Under the pieces are notes generated by a model, which saw only the letters and a program-made list of their open reading frames with translations, did not search any database and was not told the origin of the DNA. From assembly GCA_964545075.1 (NCBI GenBank), contig CAZJFS010000034.1:1-35746 (forward strand): a stretch of 35,746 nt of DNA, in the 5' to 3' direction. Shown one piece after another: positions 15,807-23,583 of the stretch (position 1 is its first letter; each line of letters starts with the position of its first letter). The translations under genes and the position numbers were made by a program. This DNA comes from DAOPXV01 sp035352535 (GTDB lineage: Bacteria; Muiribacteriota; UBA9980).

Positions 15807-16666
15807 GCTTCGTCGAAAAGCAGGTAAAACTAAAAAATGGCGAATTTGATTTTTCATACCGCGAATATGGCGAAGGCGATAAAAAAATACTGTTATTTCA
15901 TGGAAATCCCGGTTCAAAATCCGATTTTGACCAGATAGCCGAGGAACTCGTTAAATCGGGTTTTTGTTGTATAGTTCCGGACAGGCCGGGTTTTGGCGGC
16001 AACTCCAAAACGCCCAATTTTTATAACGGCGGATATATAGCGATAACGCTATATTCGGAATTTATCGATAAGGCCTGCGGCGGAAAAACTTATATAGGCG
16101 GATATTCGATAGGGGCCTATTACGCTTTGAAGCTCGCGTTCACGATTCCTCAGAAGGTTCTCGGACTTGCGCTTATAACCCCTTACGTTTTCCCTAAATC
16201 GTACGACGTGGTTTCCGGGATTCCGAAAATGGCTGAAAATAAAATCATGGGGAAAATATTGAATTTCATTCTTCCTATTGTAGGGAAAGGGAAACTCGGG
16301 AAACATTTTAAGGACGTGTTCGCTCCGGCGACCGTCGATGCGGCGAAACTCGCGGACCTGGTTAAAAATTACGGAACCGCCGAAATGTTATTCGCGACGA
16401 TGAGCGATAAGAATGAATTCATACAGTTCCCTCTCGAATCGTCAAGGCTGAAAAAAATAATATGCCCGTGCGTTATGATTGGAGCGGTGAAGGATGAAAT
16501 ATCCAAGGGGTTATCTCACGTCGAGCAATTAAAAAAGACCATAAAGGAAGCGATAGTTGAAAATCTTGAAAATGAAGGGCACGCCGCCATCTTTACGCAG
16601 GCCGCGAAGATCTCGGAAATAATCACTAAAAATATAGAAAAAAAAGTTGAAAATACGGAGGGGTAA
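15803..16666 (+). CDS. Alpha/beta hydrolase with serine nucleophile
   Basis: This 287-residue alpha/beta-hydrolase has the oxyanion motif HGNPGS (34-39), the nucleophile elbow GGYSIGA, and a C-terminal His in NEGHAAIF. The serine sets it apart from OleB, the hydrolase that partners OleC in olefin clusters and uses Asp. The role could be thioester or ester release, acyl transfer or lactone opening. It overlaps the formyltransferase gene by 4 bp and ends 2 bp before the ligase gene, the tightest coupling in the block. This suggests that the hydrolase and the OleC-like ligase act in successive steps. Confidence 0.85.
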   Translation: MSFVEKQVKLKNGEFDFSYREYGEGDKKILLFHGNPGSKSDFDQIAEELVKSGFCCIVPDRPGFGGNSKTPNFYNGGYIAITLYSEFIDKACGGKTYIGGYSIGAYYALKLAFTIPQKVLGLALITPYVFPKSYDVVSGIPKMAENKIMGKILNFILPIVGKGKLGKHFKDVFAPATVDAAKLADLVKNYGTAEMLFATMSDKNEFIQFPLESSRLKKIICPCVMIGAVKDEISKGLSHVEQLKKTIKEAIVENLENEGHAAIFTQAAKISEIITKNIEKKVENTEG

Positions 16667-16668
16667 CA

Positions 16669-18594
16669 ATGCATAAGTTGGAAGAACTCAAAAACAAGCA
16701 CTTCGGTTTTTATGACGATAACAATTATAAAAACAACGTCGTCTGCCTGCTTCAAAAGAACGCCGCTAAAAAATCGGAAAAAATGGCGATACAGTGGTCG
16801 AATCCGGCCAACAAACTCGAATGGAACGGTAAAATAATTGAAAATATTCCTCACCAGTCGGTGAATTTCAAGCAATTTTACGGAGCTATATGCCATACCG
16901 CGTCAGGGCTTTTAAAGGCTGGCGTCAAGCACGGCGACTGCGTCATTTTATTCCTTCCGATGTCGCTTTATCTTTATCAGGCAATGTCGGCTATAATGAT
17001 GATCGGCGCACGCGCCGTATTCTTGGATTCATGGGCGCGGCGCGGCCAGCTCGGCGTCAGCGCGAAGGTCGTAAATCCGACCACGATGATAAGCTTTGAA
17101 CAGGCGTTCCAGCTTTGCGCCGATGTTCCCGAACTTTCGGAGATCCCGATAAAGATAGTCGCCGGGCCCCACACTGGAAAATATACGACATCGCTGGAGG
17201 AACTCGTGAAAGCGCCGGCGCTCGAAAAAATATCGCCCGTAAAAAGCGAGGAAACCGCGCTGATAACGTTTACCACCGGAAGCTCCGGCGTTCCGAAGGG
17301 CGCCGACAGGACCCATCAATTTCTCGTTTCGCAGCATCTGGCCCTTAACGAATGTATTCCGTATAACGATGACGACGTGGATCTTCCCGCGTTTCCTATA
17401 TTCTCGCTCAATAACATCGCGGCTGGCGTCAACACCGTAATACCTATAACCAATATAGGCATACCGACTGAAAATGACGCTTTGATGCTTGTATCGCAGA
17501 TGATGACATGCGGCGTCACATGTACGACGCTTTCTCCGTCGATGGTGGCGGGAGTGGCGAAATTCTGCGATGAAAACAAGGTGGTCCTTCCCAAGATACG
17601 CCGCGTCATAACCGGCGGAGCGCCTATTTCAAACGACGTGCTTTCCCTTTTCGTGAAATGCGTCCCCAACGCCAAGGTATGGGTCCTATATGGTTCGACG
17701 GAGGTCGAACCTATAGCGCATATCGAAGCTCAGGATATACTTTTTCCGAAATACGGCAAGGCGTCGGACGAAGGCGTTAACGTCGGCCATTTCGCGGAAG
17801 GCGTAGATTATAAGCTTTTAAAGATAAATAAAAACATCATCGCCCTCGCCGATAATAGCTGGGCCGGCCTTGAAGTCGGAAAAGGCGAGGTCGGCGAGCT
17901 CGCGGTAGCAGGCCTTCACGTCTGCAAATCATATTATAACAATCCTGAAGCCGTCGCGAAAACGAAGGTGATTGAGGCGAACGGCAGAGTATGGCACAGG
18001 ACGGGGGATCTGGCGCGCATCGATGAGCAAGGAAACGTATGGCTCGTCGGCCGCGTTCATAACGCGATCTGCCGCGACGGCAAGCTATTGTTCCCAGTCA
18101 AGGTCGAGATACTCTTGAAAAAACATCCGGACGTAAAATCTTCCGCTTATATGGGCATGCCGGATGAGGCGCTGGGCGAAAAAGCATACGCGCTGGTCAG
18201 TCTCGTGGACGAGCCTAAGGCTTCGAAGGAAGAAATATTGAAATTTCTGGCCGAACTTCTGAAAAAAGAGGGCGTTCCGTATGATCGCCTCGACGTGGTG
18301 CCGAACATTCCTCTTGATTCACGCCATCACAGCAAGGTTGAATATGAAGTGCTGCGCGAAGCCGTATTGAAAGAGGAAGCCGCGTCGCCTGAAAAATGCT
18401 GTTCATGCGGTCCGCAATGTTCCGAATCGGCCTGCGGCGGATCCGAACCGGTTGAAAACGTTCCCGGCGAAGAGTCCTGCTGTTGCTGCTCGTCGCCGGA
18501 CGACGATGAGGAGAAGGAAGAGGGATACTTCAAGATATTCATCGTGATCCTCGCGGTGTTCGGATTCTGGTGGCTTTTTCTCAAGAAAAAATAG
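16669..18594 (+). CDS. OleC-like AMP-dependent ligase with membrane-anchored Cys-rich tail
   Basis: The ligase has 641 residues. The AMP-binding motif FTTGSSGVPKG is at 201-211, RTGD at 444-447 and the catalytic Lys K556 in DSRHHSKVEY. DLPAFPIFSLNNIAAG (238-253) and YGSTEVEPI (341-349) are typical of OleC, which turns beta-hydroxy acids into beta-lactones, and of related 'peptide synthase' ligases. After residue 570 there is a tail not expected in the family: CCSCGPQCSESACGG (577-591), SCCCCSS (603-609), an acidic stretch, and a membrane helix (620-637) ending in KKK. It is thus tail-anchored with the catalytic part in the cytoplasm, and nine Cys sit next to the membrane. The start has GGAGGGG 5 nt upstream. 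Confidence 0.9.
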   Translation: MHKLEELKNKHFGFYDDNNYKNNVVCLLQKNAAKKSEKMAIQWSNPANKLEWNGKIIENIPHQSVNFKQFYGAICHTASGLLKAGVKHGDCVILFLPMSLYLYQAMSAIMMIGARAVFLDSWARRGQLGVSAKVVNPTTMISFEQAFQLCADVPELSEIPIKIVAGPHTGKYTTSLEELVKAPALEKISPVKSEETALITFTTGSSGVPKGADRTHQFLVSQHLALNECIPYNDDDVDLPAFPIFSLNNIAAGVNTVIPITNIGIPTENDALMLVSQMMTCGVTCTTLSPSMVAGVAKFCDENKVVLPKIRRVITGGAPISNDVLSLFVKCVPNAKVWVLYGSTEVEPIAHIEAQDILFPKYGKASDEGVNVGHFAEGVDYKLLKINKNIIALADNSWAGLEVGKGEVGELAVAGLHVCKSYYNNPEAVAKTKVIEANGRVWHRTGDLARIDEQGNVWLVGRVHNAICRDGKLLFPVKVEILLKKHPDVKSSAYMGMPDEALGEKAYALVSLVDEPKASKEEILKFLAELLKKEGVPYDRLDVVPNIPLDSRHHSKVEYEVLREAVLKEEAASPEKCCSCGPQCSESACGGSEPVENVPGEESCCCCSSPDDDEEKEEGYFKIFIVILAVFGFWWLFLKKK

Positions 18595-18599
18595 TTTAT

Positions 18600-18640
18600 G
18601 CCGGCGGCCTCGTGAAACTGAAGAAATCGCGGCCGCCGGC
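18600..18640 (+). repeat. GC-rich inverted repeat between ligase and UbiA genes
   Basis: GCCGGCGGCC (18600-18609) and GGCCGCCGGC (18631-18640) are perfect 10-bp arms around a 21-nt loop. The plus-strand sequence after it is CGCAAAAAAT, not a T-run, so it is not a classic terminator for this operon. An mRNA-stabilising or processing hairpin is plausible. Confidence 0.55.
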
Positions 18641-18669
18641 CGCAAAAAATAAAATAAGAGGAAGATCGA

Positions 18670-19611
18670 ATGAAACTGATATCCGGATGGTCGATTTTTA
18701 TAAAAGAGCGGTTCGAGCCGGTGAGCCATACGCTCATGATAGCCGCGTTCGCCTCCGCTAACGCCACCATATCCTACGCCTCCAATCCTTCCGGTTTTAA
18801 TATGAACCCCGGTTATCTTCTTACGGGGCTATTTCTGGTATGGCTGGTATTTTTCCATATGAGGCTTTTCGACGACATAAAAGACTATGAAACCGATAAA
18901 CTCGTAAATAAAGACCGCCCTCTTCCGCGCGGCGTTTTAACGACGGACCAGTTCGGAGCGGGAATACTCGCGTGCATATTGCTTGAAATGGCGGTGGCGC
19001 TGATATTGGGTTTTAATATTTTCACGACTTATATCATGGCCCTCGCGTTTACGCTGATCATGCGGCAGGAATTTTTTATCGGCGACTGGATGCGTCCTAA
19101 AATGGAGCTTTACGCTACGACTCATACTTTTTCAGCCTCGCTTCTGGGCATGCTTATATTTTCAATAACGAGCGGGAAGATGATCTGCGACATGCCGAAG
19201 AGCTATCTTTTAATCGCGATAGGAAACTGGTTCGTTTTTAACGTCTTTGAATTCGGGCGTAAAACGTTCTCGGCGGAAGAAGAGCGCGAAGGCGTCGATT
19301 CATATTCGCTCAGGCTTAAGCCGTTCGGGGCTTTCACGCTTCTGGGAGTAAATATTTTTCTGGCTTTCACGATGCTCTATCTTTCGGCGGAAAATATAAT
19401 TTCGAGCGTTGCCGGTAACGCCGCCGCTCCCGATTTCGGTCCGATGCTCATATCGGCCGCGGTTATTTCCTTCATAGTGGCCGTCTCCGGAATGATGTAC
19501 AGCCTCAAGCCTTCGAATTTTTACGCTAAATTTTATCGCGGCGTGGTTTCCCTGTATCTTATCGCGTACCATGTCTCCATTACCTTGTGCGGTTACATTT
19601 ATTTTAAATAA
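18670..19611 (+). CDS. UbiA-family prenyltransferase
   Basis: This 313-residue integral membrane protein has about eight or nine helices. The first Asp-rich motif is RLFDDIKDYETDK (65-77; D68, D69, D72, D76), followed by NKDRPLPRG (80-88), the standard UbiA signature. The second is represented by FEFGRKTFSAEEEREGVDSYS (split at 193-213), as in a bacterial UbiA subgroup with an E-R-K / EE / D-S-Y pattern. UbiA enzymes join a prenyl diphosphate to an acceptor ring or headgroup in the membrane. The acceptor is unknown, and a product of the fusion enzyme is one candidate. AGAGGAAG precedes the ATG. It sits 75 bp after the ligase gene, across a GC-rich hairpin. Confidence 0.85.
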   Translation: MKLISGWSIFIKERFEPVSHTLMIAAFASANATISYASNPSGFNMNPGYLLTGLFLVWLVFFHMRLFDDIKDYETDKLVNKDRPLPRGVLTTDQFGAGILACILLEMAVALILGFNIFTTYIMALAFTLIMRQEFFIGDWMRPKMELYATTHTFSASLLGMLIFSITSGKMICDMPKSYLLIAIGNWFVFNVFEFGRKTFSAEEEREGVDSYSLRLKPFGAFTLLGVNIFLAFTMLYLSAENIISSVAGNAAAPDFGPMLISAAVISFIVAVSGMMYSLKPSNFYAKFYRGVVSLYLIAYHVSITLCGYIYFK

Positions 19612-19638
19612 CCTGATTTTAAATGCTGGGGTATCAAA

Positions 19639-20166
19639 ATGGCCGATTTGAAAAGTGTTTTTGAACAAATAAAGAATACGGATTCGAAACTGCCTCCGGA
19701 TGAATATGTTTCAAATATTCTGACCGTGGTATGCGCCGGTCTTTATTATAAAAAGGCCATGTCGGTCGTATTTGATGAAAACGGTTCCTCTTCGGTGATT
19801 TATAGCGATGAGCGCCTCGCGCCATCTGAATTGTTAGCCGCATCCGCCATCGGCCTGGCCGATGCGGCGCGAAGCATTAAAAAAACCCTGATATTAAAAT
19901 CGGGAGGAAAAATAACGCTCCCGCCCGGAACGAAAATATGCGTTTTACTGCCCCTTTTATTCGGGAAAGACATCATGGGAGCCACCGTGTTATACGGATT
20001 TGAAAAAGAAACCGTCTCCGATGAGGAAATAGAATTTTTAGAGCAGCTGAACGCGCTTATAGCGTTCGCGTCCATGAAAAATGAATATTTAAAAGTGAAC
20101 GCCGCAAAGTTAGATGACAGCGGCTTGAATTCGATAATGGATAACATATCCAGGAAAGTTTTATAG
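19639..20166 (+). CDS. GAF-like domain protein
   Basis: This 175-residue soluble protein looks like a single GAF domain. It has a helix (1-30), a strand-rich core (VVCAGLYYKKAMSVVFDE, TKICVLLPLLFGKDIMGATVLYG) and a final helix after VSDEEIEFLEQLNALIAFAS. That last pattern is common where GAF domains end. No output domain is attached, so it may sense a ligand and act by protein contact, or it may be a structural partner. No metal- or cofactor-binding Cys or His is evident. It lies 27 bp after the UbiA gene and before the dikinase gene, on the same strand. Confidence 0.6.
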   Translation: MADLKSVFEQIKNTDSKLPPDEYVSNILTVVCAGLYYKKAMSVVFDENGSSSVIYSDERLAPSELLAASAIGLADAARSIKKTLILKSGGKITLPPGTKICVLLPLLFGKDIMGATVLYGFEKETVSDEEIEFLEQLNALIAFASMKNEYLKVNAAKLDDSGLNSIMDNISRKVL

Positions 20167-20246
20167 CTATAACAAAAACCCGGCGTTGCCGAATTTTGAA
20201 TTTCCGTGGCGTATCGGCGCCCGTTATCCCGCGGCGGCGAGGGGCG

Positions 20247-20264
20247 AAAACAATTAATTGTTTT
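20247..20264. promoter_or_regulatory. 18-bp palindrome before the dikinase gene (operator candidate)
   Basis: AAAACAATTAATTGTTTT is a perfect palindrome with no spacer, typical of a dimeric repressor site. GATAAT (20272-20277) lies 7 bp downstream and could be a -10 box. The palindrome would then cover the -35 region. No good -35 hexamer is seen. Confidence 0.45.
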
Positions 20265-20300
20265 ATTAATGGATAATATTTAGTTTAGACGGGAGGCGTC

Positions 20301-23105
20301 GTGGATAATAATTTTATCGTTACTCTTAAAAACAGGAACGGATCGGGCGATATCGATCAGGTCGGAGGAAAAGGCATGAACCTGTTCGCGCTGGCAGATT
20401 TCGGGTGCAACGTTCCGCCCTTCGTGGTCGTATCGACCGGATGTTTTTCGGCCTTCGTAAAAGGACTCGGGAAAAAGTTCGATGACGCCGTTAAAAACAT
20501 AAATACGGATACTCCGGCTTCCATCGCGAGGACCGGCCAGCAGCTGCGAAAACTTTTTTCGCCGGAATTTCTCGATAAGAGCGCGGCTTCCGCGATTATC
20601 AGCGAGGTCCGCCGGAACGTAGGCGCTGACGGTTTTCTGGCTGTTAGATCCAGCGCCACTTCTGAAGACTCGAAGGATTTTTCATACGCCGGCCAGCTCG
20701 ACAGTTTCCTTTTCCAGAAAACGGACGTACAGATACTCGATTCCGTTACTAAATGCTGGGCTTCGGGTTTTTCGGACAGGGCGATAGCGTACAGAAACAT
20801 CAAAAAAATACCGCACGGCGAAGTAAAAGTAGCCGTCGTCATTCAGAAAATGATAAACGGAGCGGTTTCCGGCGTGACCTTCACCGTCAATCCGGTCACG
20901 CAGAGGATTGACGAGCTTTTGATAAACGCGGCATATGGCCTCGGCGAAGGGCTCGTTTCCGGACAGTTGAACTCGGACCAGTTCGTGTGCTCGAAGGATG
21001 ATAAACCCGCGATATTAAGAAGCGAGATTACTCCGAAAAAGGAAAAAATAGTATTCGATCACGAACTCGGCGCCGGGACTAAAAAAACGGACGTTGAAAA
21101 CGAGAATTGCGAAAAGCCATGCCTTTGTAACGAACAGGTTCTGGCCGTCGCGGCGGTCTGCAAAAAAATAGAAAAATCCTGCGGCGGCGCGCCTCAGGAT
21201 ATAGAATGGACAATAGACGCTGAAAATACCAGAAAAATATATATAGTTCAAACCCGTCCCATAACGACGCTCGAATGCCTGCGTCCGTCGTCGGCTGAAT
21301 ACAGGACTATATGGGATAATTCGAATATAGTCGAAAGCTATTCCGGCGTCACTTCGCCGCTGACGTTCTCGTTCGCGTTGAACGCTTATCACATGGTTTA
21401 CGTTCAGTTCTGCGAAGTGCTTAAGGTCCCGCGCGAGAAGATAGTGGATAACGATTTTTACTTCGCGAACATGCTCGGGCTTTTAAAGGGCCGCGTGTAT
21501 TACAACATCAAGAACTGGTGCAGGCTTATTTCGGTGCTTCCCGGATATAACTACAACAGGCGCTTCATGGAACAGATGATGGGCGTCAAGCAGAAGATCG
21601 ATTTCACTCCGGCCGAATCCAAACACAAAGGTTTTTTCGGTAAATACTTCATCGAGCTTCCGCAGCTTATCTGGTCCGGGGCGAACCTCGCGTGGCAGTT
21701 TTTGACGATCGAGGACAAGACCGAGAAATTCATGTCGATCTATCAGAAACAATACGACAAGTATCAGAGGTTCGAGTTCAATAAAGCCGAAAGCCATAAA
21801 CTCGTCGACATTTATAACGAACTGGAAAACACCGTCCTTCGCAATTGGAAAGCGCCTATAGTCAACGATTTCATGGCGATGATATTCTACGGCGTGTTAA
21901 GATCGCTCATCGAGAAATGGAAGTTAGACGATACGGGTTCCCTTTCGAACGAGATAGTCGCCGGGCAGGGTAACGTCGAAAGCACGCTGCCGCTGAAACG
22001 CCTTCAGGAGATAGCGGCTTTCGTAAGAGACTATGAAGATCTGGCGAAGAAGATAAAGGGCATGACCGAGGACGAGCTAACCAAGATATTCGTCGGATCC
22101 GACTGTAAAAATTATCCCGAGCCGGATAAAAAGCTTCATGAAATGATCCGGCAATATCTTGACGAATTCGGCTTCAGGTCCATGAACGAGCTCAAACTCG
22201 AGGTCCCCTCGCTTATGGAAAAACCTCAGTTCATATTCAGCATACTTAAAAATTATATAGCCGCGCCTTTGAAGGAAAACGACGACGCGCACCTCAAGGA
22301 ACGCGAAATGCGCGAGAAGGCCGAGCGCGAGGTGGCCGAAAAGCTCGGTAATTCCAGGTGCGTCTTCGGGCTTTTCAGCAGGAGTTCGGTATTTAATTTC
22401 GTCGTTAAATATACTAAAAAAGCAGTCGCATTCAGGGAATATCAGCGCTTCGCCAGAACGAAGATGTTCGGCCTGTCGCGAATGATATTCGTCGGTATCG
22501 CGCATAACCTCGTAAAACTCGGCGTCATAAAAGATGTTTCAGATATATTTTTTCTCACCCGCGAGGAGATATTTTCGTACGTCGTCGGAACCTCTACTTT
22601 TTCAAACCTTAAAGAACTTATAAATCTTCGCAGGAAAGAGTATGAAGCTTATGAAAAATCAGAGGAGCTTCCGGACAGGGTGGAGACCACCGGTCCCGTT
22701 TACTGTAACGACCTTACCATATCCGCCATAATCGAGGCTCCGGCTTCGGAAACCGATCCGGACCTCATGCGCGGCCTGAGCTGTTGCCCGGGCGTCGTGC
22801 GCGGAAAAGTGAAGGTTATCTTAAACCCTTCCGATGATATGTCGCTTAACGGAGAGATACTCGTTGCCGCCAGGACCGATCCGGGCTGGGTACCTCTTTA
22901 TCCTTCGGCTTCGGGCCTTTTGATAGAACGCGGAAGCATACTATCTCACTCGGCTATCGTGGCGCGCGAGCTCGGGCTTCCGGCGATAGTCGGCATAACC
23001 AATATAACCAAAAGGCTCAAAACCGGCGATGAGGTCGAAATGGACGGCGCGAAGGGGACGATCAGAATTTTAGTCAGAAGCGAAGAGAGTATAGCGAAGA
23101 GTTAA
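20301..23105 (+). CDS. PEP-synthase / rifampin-phosphotransferase-like dikinase
   Basis: The 934-residue enzyme has three parts. An ATP-binding PPDK_N domain spans 1-325 (GGKG 22-25, AVRSSATSED 114-123, IEWTID 301-306, VQTRP 316-320). A middle substrate domain spans about 335-800 and starts WDNSNIVESYSGVTSPLT. A swivelling phosphohistidine domain spans 820-925, with H883 in LSHSAIVARELGLP. There is no C-terminal PEP/pyruvate TIM barrel. This is the layout of rifampin phosphotransferase, which moves the beta-phosphate of ATP to a hydroxyl, rather than of PEP synthase. The substrate here is unknown, and an alcohol made in the pathway is one idea. The start is GTG, with GGGAGG 5 nt upstream. It probably has its own regulated promoter. 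Confidence 0.88.
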   Translation: MDNNFIVTLKNRNGSGDIDQVGGKGMNLFALADFGCNVPPFVVVSTGCFSAFVKGLGKKFDDAVKNINTDTPASIARTGQQLRKLFSPEFLDKSAASAIISEVRRNVGADGFLAVRSSATSEDSKDFSYAGQLDSFLFQKTDVQILDSVTKCWASGFSDRAIAYRNIKKIPHGEVKVAVVIQKMINGAVSGVTFTVNPVTQRIDELLINAAYGLGEGLVSGQLNSDQFVCSKDDKPAILRSEITPKKEKIVFDHELGAGTKKTDVENENCEKPCLCNEQVLAVAAVCKKIEKSCGGAPQDIEWTIDAENTRKIYIVQTRPITTLECLRPSSAEYRTIWDNSNIVESYSGVTSPLTFSFALNAYHMVYVQFCEVLKVPREKIVDNDFYFANMLGLLKGRVYYNIKNWCRLISVLPGYNYNRRFMEQMMGVKQKIDFTPAESKHKGFFGKYFIELPQLIWSGANLAWQFLTIEDKTEKFMSIYQKQYDKYQRFEFNKAESHKLVDIYNELENTVLRNWKAPIVNDFMAMIFYGVLRSLIEKWKLDDTGSLSNEIVAGQGNVESTLPLKRLQEIAAFVRDYEDLAKKIKGMTEDELTKIFVGSDCKNYPEPDKKLHEMIRQYLDEFGFRSMNELKLEVPSLMEKPQFIFSILKNYIAAPLKENDDAHLKEREMREKAEREVAEKLGNSRCVFGLFSRSSVFNFVVKYTKKAVAFREYQRFARTKMFGLSRMIFVGIAHNLVKLGVIKDVSDIFFLTREEIFSYVVGTSTFSNLKELINLRRKEYEAYEKSEELPDRVETTGPVYCNDLTISAIIEAPASETDPDLMRGLSCCPGVVRGKVKVILNPSDDMSLNGEILVAARTDPGWVPLYPSASGLLIERGSILSHSAIVARELGLPAIVGITNITKRLKTGDEVEMDGAKGTIRILVRSEESIAKS

Positions 23106-23176
23106 GGTGGCAGCCTCTCTGCCATCCTGGCACAGGCTGCACTGCGGCCTCCTTGCCGGGCGGGCTGGCGAGGCCG
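23106..23176 (+). repeat. Tandem GC-rich hairpins after the dikinase gene
   Basis: Two structures follow the stop directly. First, GCAGCCT (23110-23116) pairs with AGGCTGC (23134-23140) and encloses TGCCA-TCC-TGGCA (23120-23132). Second, CGGCCTC (23145-23151) pairs with GAGGCCG (23170-23176). The stretch is clearly richer in G+C than its surroundings and lacks a following T-run. It resembles a REP-like or mRNA 3'-end element that could lower read-through into the exporter genes. A second copy was not seen in this window. Confidence 0.5.
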
Positions 23177-23263
23177 TTCAGGATTTGAAGCACCGATAGT
23201 GGCCGTTTCGATTATAAAAATTACTTCAGGTTTCCACTCTCCGCTTTGAATTCTCAACTTAAT

Positions 23264-23300
23264 TATAATAGCATTTTAGGGTAAAAGTATTTTTATACTT
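23264..23300 (+). promoter_or_regulatory. Possible -10 box and hairpin before the 67-aa gene
   Basis: A perfect TATAAT (23264-23269) lies 41 bp before the ATG at 23310, with no good -35. Between them AAGTAT-TTTT-ATACTT (23285-23300) forms a small palindrome ending directly at the ribosome site GGAG. Confidence 0.3.
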
Positions 23301-23309
23301 GGAGATAAT

Positions 23310-23513
23310 ATGAAAAACGATAAGAAAGGATGCAGGTCCCATAAAAGTTCCGATGAAATCAGGGATTTGGTGTCTCGGCTTTCAGTTTCTTCCGGTCGCG
23401 TGCCCGATGATTTTGTATATGAAGACCTCGAAGCCTGGAAATACGCGCATATGAGCCATGGCGAAATAATCGATTTCGTCAACCGCAAGCGTGAAGAACA
23501 ATCAGGAAAATGA
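23310..23513 (+). CDS. Hypothetical small soluble protein (67 aa)
   Basis: This charged 67-residue protein has no membrane segment or signal peptide. It is rich in Lys, Glu, Asp and Ser, with a possible helix pair (SSDEIRDLVSRLSVS and EDLEAWKYAHMSHGEIIDFV). One Cys is present near the start (C8). I do not recognise a family. A good ribosome site (GGAG, 5 nt before ATG) supports expression. It lies 70 bp before the RND exporter gene on the same strand, so it may be an accessory or regulator of the exporter, which is inference from position only. Confidence 0.55.
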   Translation: MKNDKKGCRSHKSSDEIRDLVSRLSVSSGRVPDDFVYEDLEAWKYAHMSHGEIIDFVNRKREEQSGK

Positions 23514-23583
23514 ATCGCGTCCCTTGAACGGATAAAAGCCGAAAAAAGAATAAAGCATGAAAGATTTAATTTGAGGAGAAAAA

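Noticed and set aside
23108..23200. Open frame starting GTG over the two GC-rich hairpins (30 codons).
   Set aside because: No usable ribosome site, and the frame is explained by the base composition of the hairpins.
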